Below, piece by piece: positions 43,984 to 53,477 of a stretch of 64,000 nt of DNA. Source of the stretch: Xanthobacter tagetidis (GTDB lineage Bacteria > Pseudomonadota > Alphaproteobacteria > Rhizobiales > Xanthobacteraceae). Where the stretch lies: the NCBI RefSeq assembly GCF_003667445.1, contig NZ_RCTF01000005.1, positions 213,615-277,614 of the forward strand. The letters are read 5' to 3'. Position 1 is the first letter of the stretch. Each line of letters opens with the position of its first letter. Both the position numbers and the translations under genes were made by a program. The notes beneath the pieces were generated by a model that did no database searches, was not told where the DNA came from, and was given only the letters and a program-made list of their open reading frames with translations.

Positions 43984-45207
43984 CTACCTGATATCTTCTA
44001 TAAGATTAGATTTATTGATGTATTCTTTGATATCAAAAGTACACACGCCACAATCGAGTCTGGTGATCGATCGAAACGTTTCGCGAGCGGCATCGGACGC
44101 GGGCCGCGAAATGGCATCGCCATACAAATTCAACGTAATGGCTTCCCTACCCCCAGCGATGTGCACCAGCGCCGTGATCTCCCGAATGAAATCATGCCGC
44201 TGCTTCACGGTGACCAACTGTTCCGGTCGCAGAAAGAGACCTTTGACCTTGGTGGCGAGATCGCATCGCCCGAGCCATCCCTCGATCCGCCGGCCCGTGC
44301 GTCCGCAGGAACTCAATCCGGGAATCCAGGCGCTCAGGTCGCCCAGCGCCAGCCGGATGAGCGGGCGCTCGGGATCGAGCTTGGTGACAACGACCTCTCC
44401 CCGACTGCCTTCCGGTGCGGGGCGGCCTGTCCCGGGATCGATGATCTCGACATGAACATGCTCGGACGTGATCAGCCCGTCCCGGCTGGTGCTCTCATAG
44501 GCGATCAGGCCCACGTCGGCCGTCGCATAGGATTGGAAGATGTCGATGCCGTAGCCGTCGAACCTGTCTCGGAGCTGAGGCGTCAATGCCGAGCCCGTCA
44601 GCAGCGCTCTTCGGATCGACGACACATCGATATCCTGGGCGATGGCACGGTCGAGCACGATGTTGAGGAAGTCGGGCGTCCCGGCGAAGACCGTTGGCCG
44701 GTAAGCCGCGACAAGCTGCACCTGCTGCTCCGTATTTCCGGGGCCGGCGGGGATGACCGCAGCGCCCACCCGACGGGCCCCGGCATCGAAGAAGAACCCT
44801 CCCGGGGTAAGATGATAGCTCAGGGTGTTGAGGACGATGTCGCCGGCGCCAACCCCTGCCGCATGAAAGGCCCGACCGGTCCCCCACGGATCTCGGTCAT
44901 CCGTTTCCGGCTCGAAGATCGGACCGGGCGATTGGAAGAGCCGGGCGAACGCCGAAGGTGGAAGCGCACTCAATCCCCCAAACGGAGGCCGGGCGGCCTG
45001 GAGCGCCGGAAGCTCGCTTTTCCTGAGCAGGGGCAGGGCTTCCAGAGCCTGCGGGGTGCAGACCGACTCCGGGTCGACGCCGCCAAGACCCTCTGCATAG
45101 GCAGGGAGTTTCTGCGCCGCCCGGACAGCATTCGGAAGTTCCGAGAAGAACGCACGCGCGCGCTCGTCCGGGCTGCGTGTCTCCAGAAGATCGAAATGCG
45201 TCGACAC
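43984..45207 (-). CDS. PaaK-like phenylacetate-CoA ligase family protein lacking the usual P-loop
   Basis: A 407-residue protein of the phenylacetate-CoA ligase group: FSYHLTPGG-like NTLSYHLTPGGFFFDAGARR, FAGTPDFLNIVLDRA, and a C-terminal ligase subdomain (TKVKGLFLRPEQL). The usual Ser/Thr/Gly-rich ATP loop (SSGTTGKP) is absent. In its place is FQSPGPIFEPETDDRDPWGT. I have seen this variant beside liv transporter genes; its activity is uncertain. The frame starts at TTG 45219, but GTG 45207 has GGAG 6 nt upstream. The 3' end runs into AT-rich DNA. It is preceded by livF in the same operon. Confidence 0.82.
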   Translation of the reverse strand: MSTHFDLLETRSPDERARAFFSELPNAVRAAQKLPAYAEGLGGVDPESVCTPQALEALPLLRKSELPALQAARPPFGGLSALPPSAFARLFQSPGPIFEPETDDRDPWGTGRAFHAAGVGAGDIVLNTLSYHLTPGGFFFDAGARRVGAAVIPAGPGNTEQQVQLVAAYRPTVFAGTPDFLNIVLDRAIAQDIDVSSIRRALLTGSALTPQLRDRFDGYGIDIFQSYATADVGLIAYESTSRDGLITSEHVHVEIIDPGTGRPAPEGSRGEVVVTKLDPERPLIRLALGDLSAWIPGLSSCGRTGRRIEGWLGRCDLATKVKGLFLRPEQLVTVKQRHDFIREITALVHIAGGREAITLNLYGDAISRPASDAARETFRSITRLDCGVCTFDIKEYINKSNLIEDIR

Positions 45208-45272
45208 GGCGTGCTCCAAGCTGCGTGGAAGGCGCTGCGTCCACAGTGGGATCGCGGATCGCAGGAGGTCGT

Positions 45273-46133
45273 TCAGGCGAGCCAGCGTTTGCGGCGACGA
45301 TAGTGCTTGCCGTCCTTGAAGCTCTTCCGAGTCTCGCCGGACAGGCCCATGTAGAATTCCTTGACGTCGTCATTGGCCAGGAGCTGGTCCGACGTCCCGT
45401 CCAAAACCACGCGTCCGCTCTCCAGCACATAGCCGTGGCTTGCATAGCGCAGGGCGATGTTGGTGTTCTGCTCGGCCACCAGGAACGTGACGCCGGTGGA
45501 GCGATTGAGGTTTCCCACGATGTCGAAGATTTCCTCGACCACCTGCGGGGCCAGGCCCATCGATGGCTCGTCGAGCAGCACAAGGCGGGGATTTGACATC
45601 AGCGCGCGGCCGAGCGCGCACATTTGCTGCTCGCCCCCGGAAGTATACCCGGCCTGGGATTTCCGCCGCTCCTTCAGGCGCGGGAAGTACTGATAGATGC
45701 GATCGAGATCCTCGCGCACGCTCTTGCCGATGTTCGAGCGCGCGAATGCACCCGTCAGCAGGTTTTCCTCGATCGTCAGGTGCTGGAAGCAGCGCCGGCC
45801 CTCCATCACCTGGATGCAGCCTTGGCGGACGAGGTCGTGCGGGGTGACGTCCGTGGTCGAACGCCCTTCGAGCTTGATCGACCCGCGCGTCACTTCCCCG
45901 CGCTCCGACTTCAGCAGGTTCGATATGGCCTTCAGCGTGGTCGTCTTGCCGGCACCGTTGGCGCCCAGGAGCGCGACGATGGCGCCCTTCCCGACCTCGA
46001 GACTGACCCCTTTCAGGACCAGAATGACATGACTGTAGATCACCTCGACGTTGGCGACCTCCAGCAGCGCAGGCGCGCCGCGCTCCGATCGATCTCCCTG
46101 CCCCTGAGTTGATATCGGCACCACCGGTCCCAT
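45273..46133 (-). CDS. livF: Branched-chain-type ABC transporter ATPase LivF
   Basis: ATPase of a HAAT-type importer, 286 residues. Walker A is LLGANGAGKTTTLKAISNLL, then QVMEGRRCFQHLTIEENLLT, signature YTSGGEQQMCALGRALMSNP, Walker B LVLLDEPSMGLAP, and VAEQNTNIALRYASHGYVLE. The C-terminus has a longer basic tail (RKSFKDGKHYRRRKRW) than ordinary LivF; this tailed form is common in clusters with acyl-CoA ligases. AGGAGG abuts the ATG at 46133, so GTG 46124 may be the true start. Confidence 0.93.
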   Translation of the reverse strand: MGPVVPISTQGQGDRSERGAPALLEVANVEVIYSHVILVLKGVSLEVGKGAIVALLGANGAGKTTTLKAISNLLKSERGEVTRGSIKLEGRSTTDVTPHDLVRQGCIQVMEGRRCFQHLTIEENLLTGAFARSNIGKSVREDLDRIYQYFPRLKERRKSQAGYTSGGEQQMCALGRALMSNPRLVLLDEPSMGLAPQVVEEIFDIVGNLNRSTGVTFLVAEQNTNIALRYASHGYVLESGRVVLDGTSDQLLANDDVKEFYMGLSGETRKSFKDGKHYRRRKRWLA

Positions 46134-46206
46134 CCTCCTGTATCGTCATCGATCGGCATGAACCGAGGCGGCCCGGCCCGCCTGAGGTGGGCCGGGCCGC
46201 CATCGC

Positions 46207-47523
46207 TCAATTGTCGCAGGACCTCGGGGAGATCCCCTTCTCCTTGCCGTAGGCTGCTGCCGATGCCTCGATCAGCGGGCGGACCATCTTCTGGTCGGTC
46301 GCTACCCAGTCGCTGACGGAAACCCACTTCTGGCCGTCCCATTGCTGGAAGCGGATCGGTGCGCCGCCTTCATGGTCGAGGCACGATGTGCTGAAGGGCG
46401 GCAGCAGGCCGGTGGCGCCCAGTTGCGCAATCCGCTCGGGCGTGAAGTTCAGATGCTCCAGCCCCCACTGCATCTGCTCGCCGGTGATTGGCTTGCCTTC
46501 GCCGAACTTCGCCTGGGCGACCCGGATCGCCTCCATGGTGATCAACCCGATGACCACGCCGCGATTGTAGCGGGTGGTGCCGACGTCGCGACGCTCGCCG
46601 CTGCCCTTGCCCCGGTCATAGACGTATTTGAGGATGTCCTGGATCACCGGAAAATCCGTGCCCGAGCCATTCATGGCCGCGCTGATGTAATTCTTCGCAG
46701 CCGCCCCCGCAGGCACCGTATCCTCCTCGGCGCCGCTCCAATAATTGCCCACCAGGCGGTCTCGAGGAAACCCGATCGCTGCAGCTTCCTTGATGGCGGT
46801 CTGCGTCATCAGACCTGCGCCCTGCATCACGATCCAGTCCGGCGCATACTGGCGGATCTGAAGCCAGACGGACTTCTGGTCGATGCCTGGGCTCGGTACC
46901 GGCATGTGCTTGACCTCGAAGCCGTATGTTTTTGCAAGCCGGTCATAGACGCCGATGGTCTCCTTGCCGTAGGGGGAGTCGTGGTAGAGATCGACGATTT
47001 TCAGCCCCTTAAGCTTGTCCATTCCGCCCTGGCGCTCGCCAATATACTTCACCATTGCGGTGGCCTGGCTCCAGAAGTTCGTGACCAGGGGAAAGGCGTA
47101 GGGAAAGTACCTGCCGTCGGCTGCGTCGGTCCTGCCGTTCCCCAGCATAATCAGCGGAATCTTGTCCGCCTGCGACTTCTCGAGAACGGCATAAGCGAGG
47201 CCGGTACCGTAGGGGTTCCACACTGTCGCGCCGCGCCCCTTCAGGCGCTCGTAGCATTCCACCATGCGGTCGGGCTGATAGGCGGTCTCGCATTCCTCCC
47301 AAACCAGCTTGACGCCGTTGATGCCTCCGTCGCGCTCGTTGAGCATCGCCATGTAGTCCATGTAGGCGACCATGGGCGGCGTGCCGAAGGAGCCCATGGG
47401 CCCGGTGCGATAGAGCGTGATGGGGATGAACTGCTCCTTCGCAGTCTGCGCCCCTGCGGGCGCCAGCGTCGCTCCCGCGATGCCTGCGGCAAGTGAAAGT
47501 CGTGAAGCCAGCTTCCAAAACAT
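46207..47523 (-). CDS. ABC transporter periplasmic substrate-binding protein (LivK/aromatic-acid type)
   Basis: A 438-residue type I periplasmic binding protein. The signal peptide is SRLSLAAGIAGATLAPAGAQ. Recognisable segments are FGTPPMVAYMDYMAMLNERD, GVKLVWEECETAYQPDRMVE, KGLKIVDLYHDSPYGKETIG, and a Cys-containing C-terminus (STSCLDHEGG, SPRSCDN). It is longer than amino-acid LivK proteins (about 370) and fits the group thought to take aromatic or aliphatic acids. ATG 47523 has GGAGGAG upstream. The ligand is unknown. Confidence 0.9.
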   Translation of the reverse strand: MFWKLASRLSLAAGIAGATLAPAGAQTAKEQFIPITLYRTGPMGSFGTPPMVAYMDYMAMLNERDGGINGVKLVWEECETAYQPDRMVECYERLKGRGATVWNPYGTGLAYAVLEKSQADKIPLIMLGNGRTDAADGRYFPYAFPLVTNFWSQATAMVKYIGERQGGMDKLKGLKIVDLYHDSPYGKETIGVYDRLAKTYGFEVKHMPVPSPGIDQKSVWLQIRQYAPDWIVMQGAGLMTQTAIKEAAAIGFPRDRLVGNYWSGAEEDTVPAGAAAKNYISAAMNGSGTDFPVIQDILKYVYDRGKGSGERRDVGTTRYNRGVVIGLITMEAIRVAQAKFGEGKPITGEQMQWGLEHLNFTPERIAQLGATGLLPPFSTSCLDHEGGAPIRFQQWDGQKWVSVSDWVATDQKMVRPLIEASAAAYGKEKGISPRSCDN

Positions 47524-47566
47524 CGTTATGTCTCCTCCGTATCCCATTTTTTCTGTTATTGAACTG

Positions 47567-48628
47567 CTAGTAAGGAAAGGGCCAGATCCGCATGCGCTGT
47601 CGAAATATCTGCCACATCTTGGCCATGCCATGCGGTTCTTTGATCAATAAAATGATGATAAGCGCGCCGTAGATCGCCATCTGGGCATGGCTGAGCAGGT
47701 CTGCGTGGCCGCCAGTTCCCAGCAGAGCGAACAGGTTGTCGAGCAGGATCGGAAGCAGGATGACGAAGGCCGCGCCGAAGAAGCATCCGACGATCGTGCC
47801 AAGTCCGCCGATGATGACCATGAATAGGATCTGGAACGACCTGTTGAGGTCGAATGCCTGCGGCTCGACGGTTCCGATGTAGAAGAACACCCACATGGCA
47901 CCCGCCAGGCCGCAATAGAACGAACTCACGGCGAATGCGACGAGCTTGGTGCGCAGCGGGCGGACGCCAATGATCTCCGCCGCGACATCCATGTCGCGGA
48001 TCGCCATCCAGGAGCGGCCGATGGCGCTGCGGACCATGTTCTTCGCTGTAACGGCAACGGCGACCGTCATCGCGAGGACGATGAGATAGCGCTGTGCCGC
48101 GCCACTCATATCATAGCCGAAGATCTGCACCGCAGGCGCCGAGATGACACCGGATGTGCTGTAGTTGGTGAACCACGGAACCCGCACAAACAGCCATTCG
48201 ATGAAGAACTGCGACGCCAGGGTGGCGACCGCGAGGTAGAAACCCTTGATGCGCAGCGATGGCAGGCCGAAGATGATGCCAACGCCGGCCGATACCAGGC
48301 CCGCCAGAATCAGCACCACGATGATGTTGAGCTCAGGTATCCGGATCGCGAAATTGTAGGCAGCGAACGCGCCCACCGCCATAAACCCTCCGGTGCCGAG
48401 CGACAGAAGTCCGGCATAGCCGACGAGGATGTTCAGGCCGATTGCTGCGACACTGAAGATGAAGAACGGGATAAGGATTGAGCTCAGCCAGTATTCACTC
48501 GCTACAGCGGGAACGAGGAAGGCGAGCCCGACCAGCGCTACGATCGCCCAACGGTCCTGGTCCACCGGGAAGATGGCCCGGTCGGCCTTATAGGTGGTCT
48601 TGATGAGGCCACTGTCTCGATAAAACAT
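47567..48628 (-). CDS. livM: Branched-chain-type ABC transporter permease LivM
   Basis: A 353-residue permease with about nine spans. Family segments are IGLNILVGYAGLLSLGTGGF, GFYLAVATLASQFFIEWLF, GRSWMAIRDMDVAAEIIGV and GGLGTIVGCFFGAAFVILLP. The C-terminus carries a short basic tail after the last span. ATG 48628 starts 1 base after the LivH stop. It pairs with LivH to form the channel. Confidence 0.93.
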   Translation of the reverse strand: MFYRDSGLIKTTYKADRAIFPVDQDRWAIVALVGLAFLVPAVASEYWLSSILIPFFIFSVAAIGLNILVGYAGLLSLGTGGFMAVGAFAAYNFAIRIPELNIIVVLILAGLVSAGVGIIFGLPSLRIKGFYLAVATLASQFFIEWLFVRVPWFTNYSTSGVISAPAVQIFGYDMSGAAQRYLIVLAMTVAVAVTAKNMVRSAIGRSWMAIRDMDVAAEIIGVRPLRTKLVAFAVSSFYCGLAGAMWVFFYIGTVEPQAFDLNRSFQILFMVIIGGLGTIVGCFFGAAFVILLPILLDNLFALLGTGGHADLLSHAQMAIYGALIIILLIKEPHGMAKMWQIFRQRMRIWPFPY

Positions 48629-48629
48629 C

Positions 48630-49541
48630 TCACACCCGCTCGATGATCTTTTCGCCGAAGAGGCCCTGGGGGCGCACGAGCAGCACCGCAAGTGCCAGCA
48701 CGTAGGCAAACCAGGATTCGATCGCGCCCCCCACGACCGGCCCGACGAAAACCTCGGCAAGCTTCTCCGACACGCCGATCAAAATCCCGCCGACGATCAC
48801 GCCGGGGATGGACGTGAAGCCGCCGAGGATGAGGACCGGAAGTGCCTTCAGGGCGACGACGGAGATCGAGAACTGCACGCCGAGCTTGGCGCCCCACACC
48901 AGCCCCGCAAAGAGCGCGGCCATTCCCGCAAGGCTCCAGACCACCACCCAGATGAAATTCAGAGGAATGCCGATGGACAGCGCCGCCTGGTGATCGTCCG
49001 ACACCGCCCGCAGCGCCCGCCCGATGCGGGTGAACTGAAAGAAGACCGCGAGCGCGATCACCATGGCGATCGCCACCGCCGCGGCGAAGAGGTCGATCTT
49101 GCCGATGTACAGTCCATGGATGATCCACGGCTCGTCCGGGATTCCCAGATCCAGCGTATAGACCCGCGATCCCCAGATCATCTGGCTGATCCCCTCGATG
49201 AGGAAGGTCAGGCCGATGGTCGCCATGAAGAGGGTGATGGGCGGCTGGTTGACCAGCGGCCGCAGAAGGAATCGTTCGATGGCGGCGGCGACGAGAACCA
49301 TGACCGCCATGGTCGCCAGCAAGGCGGCCCAGAATCCGACGGTCGCGGGGCCCATCGCATCGAAGATCTCGGTCGCCCGGACGAAGACGAGCGCGGCGAG
49401 GAGGACGAGCGCGCCCTGGGCGAAGTTGAAGACGCCGGAGGCCTTGTAAATCAACACGAAACCGAGGGCGACCAGCGAATAGAGGAGCCCCGCGAGCAAC
49501 CCGCTGAGTGCCACCTCCAGGACGAAAAAGGGCGTAGGCAT
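48630..49541 (-). CDS. livH: Branched-chain-type ABC transporter permease LivH
   Basis: A 303-residue permease with about eight spans: GLLAGLLYSLVALGFVLIYK, ASGVFNFAQGALVLLAALVF, FTRIGRALRAVSDDHQAALS and GFTSIPGVIVGGILIGVSEK. The coupling loop RAVSDDHQAA matches LivH. It overlaps the livG stop by one base (TGATG). Together with LivM, LivF, LivG and the binding protein it forms a complete importer. Confidence 0.93.
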   Translation of the reverse strand: MPTPFFVLEVALSGLLAGLLYSLVALGFVLIYKASGVFNFAQGALVLLAALVFVRATEIFDAMGPATVGFWAALLATMAVMVLVAAAIERFLLRPLVNQPPITLFMATIGLTFLIEGISQMIWGSRVYTLDLGIPDEPWIIHGLYIGKIDLFAAAVAIAMVIALAVFFQFTRIGRALRAVSDDHQAALSIGIPLNFIWVVVWSLAGMAALFAGLVWGAKLGVQFSISVVALKALPVLILGGFTSIPGVIVGGILIGVSEKLAEVFVGPVVGGAIESWFAYVLALAVLLVRPQGLFGEKIIERV

Positions 49542-50347
49542 CAGCGCTTGGCTCCCAGATAGGCGGCGATCACGGCGGGATCATTGCGGACCTGCTCGGG
49601 AGCGCCATCGGCAATCAGGCGCCCATATTCGAGGACCGCGATCCGGTCAGAGAGGTCCATCACCACCCCGATGTCGTGCTCGATCAGTGCGATCGCGGCG
49701 CCGAACTCCTCGCGCACGTCGAGGATGAAGCGGCACATGTCCTCCTTCTCCTCGAGATTCATGCCCGCCATTGGCTCGTCCAGAAGGAGCAGATCGGGCT
49801 CCATGGCGAGGGCGCGCCCGAGTTCGACCCGCTTTTGCAGCCCATAGGGCAGCTGCCCGACCGGCGTCTTGCGGATGTGCTCGATCTCTAGGAAGTCGAG
49901 GATGCGCTCGACGTGCTGGCGCTGGTCGAGTTCTTCCCGCACGGCGCGACCGACCTGAAGGGCCTGCTCGAACACCGAGCTGCGAACCTTGAGGAGCCGG
50001 CCCGAGAGGATGTTGTCTAGCGTGGTCATGCCTTTGAAGAGGGCGATGTTCTGGAACGTCCGGGCGACGCCGCCGCGCGCCGCCTCATAAGGGCTCATAT
50101 AGCTCCGAGCGCGGCCCTTGAAGGTGATCGTCCCTCTCTGAGGCCGGTAGAAGCCATTGATGATGTTCAGCACCGAGCTTTTGCCGGCGCCGTTGGGACC
50201 GATGATGGCGCGGATCTCGGATGGCCGGATATCGAAGGTCACGCCCTGTACCGCCTTGATCCCTCCAAAGGAGAGGCTGACATCGTCGAGCTTCAGGATC
50301 GTGCCTGTTGCAGGGGCTGCGTGCGCAGCTGCGCTGGCGGGCGTCAT
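49541..50347 (-). CDS. livG: Branched-chain-type ABC transporter ATPase LivG
   Basis: A 268-residue ATPase. Walker A is IIGPNGAGKSSVLNIINGFY, then ARTFQNIALFKGMTTLDNIL. The signature region is GQLPYGLQKRVELGRALAME, Walker B is LLLLDEPMAGMN, and the switch His is in LIEHDIGVVMDLSDRIAVLE. An insertion around VRSSVFEQALQVGRAVREEL is typical of this subgroup. The start overlaps the acyl-CoA synthetase stop (ATGA), showing direct coupling of activation and transport genes. Confidence 0.93.
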   Translation of the reverse strand: MTPASAAAHAAPATGTILKLDDVSLSFGGIKAVQGVTFDIRPSEIRAIIGPNGAGKSSVLNIINGFYRPQRGTITFKGRARSYMSPYEAARGGVARTFQNIALFKGMTTLDNILSGRLLKVRSSVFEQALQVGRAVREELDQRQHVERILDFLEIEHIRKTPVGQLPYGLQKRVELGRALAMEPDLLLLDEPMAGMNLEEKEDMCRFILDVREEFGAAIALIEHDIGVVMDLSDRIAVLEYGRLIADGAPEQVRNDPAVIAAYLGAKR

Positions 50348-52377
50348 CGCACCGGCTCCGGAGCGAAGGTCCGCGCCTGTCGAATGGGAACATGCGCCCG
50401 CACGATCCCGACCCGACCGTCTTCGAAGGTGGCACGCGTCTCGAAGTCTACGCTGTCGTCATCCCCGTACATCGCCTCGATCAGTGCCCCATAGCGCTCG
50501 GCGATGACGCGGCGGCGGACCTTTCGCGTGCGCGTAAGCTCGCCATCGTCAGCGTCCAGTTCCTTTGGCAAGATCAGGAAGCGGTGGATCTGAGCGCCGG
50601 CGAGCTGCAGCTCGCGCGCGAGGCTGCGATTCGCCTCCTCTATCTGTCCGGAAACGAGATCGTACACTTCCATCCTGCCGGCAAGATCGGCATAGCTGGT
50701 GAAGCTGATGCCCCGCCTCTCGGCCCAATTGCCGACCGCTTCCAGTTCGATGTTAATGAAGGCACACACGTTCTGCCGCCCGTCACCGAAGGCCACGGCC
50801 TCCTTGATGGACGGGAAAAACTTCAGCTTGTTCTCGATGTATTTCGGCGCGAACAAGCTGCCCGACAACAGCCGCCCCACGTCCTTGGCGCGATCGATGA
50901 TCTTGATGTGGCCGTCGTCGGTGACGATGCCGGCATCGCCCGAGCGTACCCAGCCTCCTTCATCCTTCGCGTCGCCGGTCGCATCTTCGGTGCGGTAATA
51001 TTCCTTGAACACGCCGGGGCTGCGATAGAGCAGCTCTCCCTGCTCGGAAAATCGAACTTCGACTCCGGGGGCAGGACGGCCGACGGTGTCCGAACGCACG
51101 TCGTCGTTGGCGTGAACGCAGACATAGACGCTCGATTCCGTCTGGCCGTAGACCTGCTTGAGGTTGACGCCGAGCGAGCGGTAAAAGTCGAATATCTCCG
51201 GGCCCAGGGCCTCGCCCGCGGTATAGGCCACGCGCAGGCGACGAAGCCCCAGCGTGTTGAGAAGCGGTGCATAAACGACGAGCCGTCCGATCCCGTAGAG
51301 CAGCCGCTGGCCCGCCGACACGGGCCGGCCCTCCAGCAGCCGCACGCCGGTGCTCCGGGCCACCGCCATGAAGAAGGCGAACAGCCTGCGCTTGATCCAG
51401 CCGGCATTCTCCATGCGGATAGTCACATCGGTGAGGATGGATTCGAATATCCGCGGCGGGGCGAAAAAATAGGTCGGTCCGACCTCGCGCAGATCGGTCA
51501 TCAGGGTTGCCCCACTCTCCGGACAGTTGACGGGGAAGCCGACGAGCGCGGACTGGGCGTAGGAAAAGAAGTGGTCCCCGATCCACGCCATCGGCAGATA
51601 AGCAAGTACGCTGTCGCTGCCCGTCAGGCCCTCGAACGCGGCCATGGTGCTCGCCGTGGCGATAAGGTTGTCGAAGGTCAGGACGACTCCCTTCGGCTTC
51701 CCGGTGGTGCCGGAGGTGTAGCAGATGATCGCTACGTCGCCGCCGCTCCCCTCGGCGACGGCGCGCGCGAAGAATGAGGGATCCGCGGCACGCTTTGCGA
51801 TCCCCAGCGCGCGTACTTCCTCCATGCTTCTGAGGCCCGGCTCGGCATAGCTGCGAAGCCCGCGCGGATCCTTGAAGATTAGGCCGCTGAGGCGAGGAAG
51901 GTGATCCCGGACGGAGAGAACCTTGTCGATCTGTTCCTGGTCCTCCGCGAGCACGAAGCTGGCCCCGGAATGATCAAGGATGTGCACAGCCTCCTCGGCG
52001 ATGGAATCCTGGTAGATGGGAACGGGAATCGCCCCGACTGACTGGATGGCATATGTCGCCCAGTAGAACTGGGGGCGGTTCGCGCCGAGCAGGGCGACCC
52101 GATCGCCGCGCTCCAGACCCAGGCTCGCGAGCCCGCAGGCGAGCAGTTCCGCCTCCTCGGCGACCTCGCTCCAGCTGTAGGACTGCCAGATGCCGAATTC
52201 CTTCTCGCGCACGGCGGGATCACTTGCGTGACCCTTGGCCCTGCGCAGAAGAACCTTTGGAAAGGTATCGTCAGACTCGCTCCCGGTCGCCTGATCCCGC
52301 GGCGCGGCGCGGGCATCCGAGGCCGCGCCGCGCACCGAAAGATCCGGGAGGCGAGCCTCCTCAGTCACTGCTGGCAT
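50344..52377 (-). CDS. Long-chain-type acyl-CoA synthetase (AMP-forming), first gene of the liv operon
   Basis: A 677-residue FadD15-like ligase with intact ANL motifs: CYTSGTTGKPKGVVLTFDNL, QVYGQTESSVYVC, and the hinge region GWVRSGDAGIVTDDGHIKII. The C-terminal Lys region is LTRTRKVRRRVIAERYGAL, a variant of the usual GK. Proteins of this type head many alphaproteobacterial liv clusters. They are assumed to activate the imported acid; fatty acid specificity is not implied. The promoter and TetR operator lie in the divergent gap (52378-52546). Confidence 0.92.
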   Translation of the reverse strand: MPAVTEEARLPDLSVRGAASDARAAPRDQATGSESDDTFPKVLLRRAKGHASDPAVREKEFGIWQSYSWSEVAEEAELLACGLASLGLERGDRVALLGANRPQFYWATYAIQSVGAIPVPIYQDSIAEEAVHILDHSGASFVLAEDQEQIDKVLSVRDHLPRLSGLIFKDPRGLRSYAEPGLRSMEEVRALGIAKRAADPSFFARAVAEGSGGDVAIICYTSGTTGKPKGVVLTFDNLIATASTMAAFEGLTGSDSVLAYLPMAWIGDHFFSYAQSALVGFPVNCPESGATLMTDLREVGPTYFFAPPRIFESILTDVTIRMENAGWIKRRLFAFFMAVARSTGVRLLEGRPVSAGQRLLYGIGRLVVYAPLLNTLGLRRLRVAYTAGEALGPEIFDFYRSLGVNLKQVYGQTESSVYVCVHANDDVRSDTVGRPAPGVEVRFSEQGELLYRSPGVFKEYYRTEDATGDAKDEGGWVRSGDAGIVTDDGHIKIIDRAKDVGRLLSGSLFAPKYIENKLKFFPSIKEAVAFGDGRQNVCAFINIELEAVGNWAERRGISFTSYADLAGRMEVYDLVSGQIEEANRSLARELQLAGAQIHRFLILPKELDADDGELTRTRKVRRRVIAERYGALIEAMYGDDDSVDFETRATFEDGRVGIVRAHVPIRQARTFAPEPVR

Positions 52378-52432
52378 TGCGCTCCATCCCCCAAATCGCC
52401 AGTTGGCCCGACGTTCGATTTTTCGACATACC

Positions 52433-52479
52433 TAACAACCGTTATTTTCAAACTTAGTGGGCTGGAAATCCGACGTCAA
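52433..52479 (-). promoter_or_regulatory. Promoter and TetR-type operator of the ligase-liv operon
   Basis: Reading leftward: -35 TTGACG (52479-52474), 17-nt spacer, -10 TAAGTT (52456-52451), then the palindrome TAAC-AACC-GTTA (plus-strand 52433-52444) just downstream of the -10. The plus-strand string TAACAACCGTTATTTTC is nearly repeated at 53508-53524. Confidence 0.75.
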
Positions 52480-52546
52480 GTGCTCCATGATCCCAAAACA
52501 CCATTGCGGCCTGCATTTGGATCGGTGACTGGAGTGAGGTTCGAGC

Positions 52547-53212
52547 TTGGCACGTATACATAACGATGAAACGGGAACGAGAGAGCAGATACTAAGTTGT
52601 GCCGCCCGTCTATTTCGAACTGAGGGCTACGCAGCCGTAACACTGCGTGGAATTGCAAAAGCGATTGGCATGACAACCGGAAGTTTATATTACCACTTTT
52701 CATCCAAGGAGGACATTGTTCGCGAGATTCTCGATCAAGGGCACAAAAGGGTGTTCTCGGAAGTTCGCGGAGCCATCGAGGCTTTGGGCGAGAATGCGCC
52801 TTGCGAAGCGATCCTGAAGGCAGGAATTCAAAAACACATCGAATGCCTCCTGGGCGAAGACAGCTTTCCCTCCGCCAACACCCGTATTTTTGCGCACGTT
52901 CCCGTGGAGGTGCGCGCGCCCACGCTCGGTGAGCGCCACAAGTATGAACTTTATTGGACCGATATATTGAAGAGTTGCCAGAAGCGGGGGGCCATTCATC
53001 CGGATATCAATCCGCATACCCTGTCGTTATTGTTGTTCGGAGCGATGAATTGGACGTTGGAATGGTATAAGCCGGGACGGCATGGCATCGAGAGCATTGC
53101 CGATAACCTCGTCTTGCTTGTGTTGCGCGGGCCCAAGGTCGGGGCGCGGCAGGATGGTGAGCGCACCCCAAGCAAAGTCCGGAGTGTCCGTTCGGTTGCT
53201 GCCAAGGCGTAG
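52547..53212 (+). CDS. TetR-family regulator of the ligase-liv operon (inferred)
   Basis: A 221-residue TetR protein. The N-terminal domain has REQILSCAARLFRTEGYAAV, TLRGIAKAIGMTTGSLYYHF and SSKEDIVREIL. The C-terminal domain resembles regulators of acyl-CoA metabolism in the PaaR/KstR2-like group (FGAMNWTLEWYKPG near the end). The start is TTG 52547 with GAGG 7 nt upstream; no ATG gives the full DNA-binding domain. It is divergent from the acyl-CoA synthetase, and the shared operators suggest it also controls the ThDP enzyme. A CoA thioester is the likely inducer (family inference). Confidence 0.87.
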   Translation: MARIHNDETGTREQILSCAARLFRTEGYAAVTLRGIAKAIGMTTGSLYYHFSSKEDIVREILDQGHKRVFSEVRGAIEALGENAPCEAILKAGIQKHIECLLGEDSFPSANTRIFAHVPVEVRAPTLGERHKYELYWTDILKSCQKRGAIHPDINPHTLSLLLFGAMNWTLEWYKPGRHGIESIADNLVLLVLRGPKVGARQDGERTPSKVRSVRSVAAKA

Positions 53213-53477
53213 GAACCGGGCTGTCGATGCTATTTCTGACGCCTACATCGAAATAAAGCATATATTTCAACATATTGTCTTGCATCATGTGACGACCTTG
53301 CCGGCATTCACGCAGGTCCCACCGGGGCCTAACAGGCGTTTTGCGCTATCGGCATCTCCACCGGGCACGCATGAGGACCTACAAAGGCGCATGCTGGCAT
53401 GCCATTCCCTCATTCGAGGCGCCGACATAAGGCCTTACTCCTCGCGGGGCATGCCGGCTCGGCCGGGTCGAACGCGC
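53213..53477. other. Intergenic DNA between the TetR gene and the ThDP enzyme promoter
   Basis: Together with the promoter this makes a 370-base gap. It contains an AT-rich patch (53245-53285) and no convincing frame. A GCATGCTGGCATGC near-palindrome lies at 53390-53403. I see no RNA gene or clear terminator. Confidence 0.35.
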
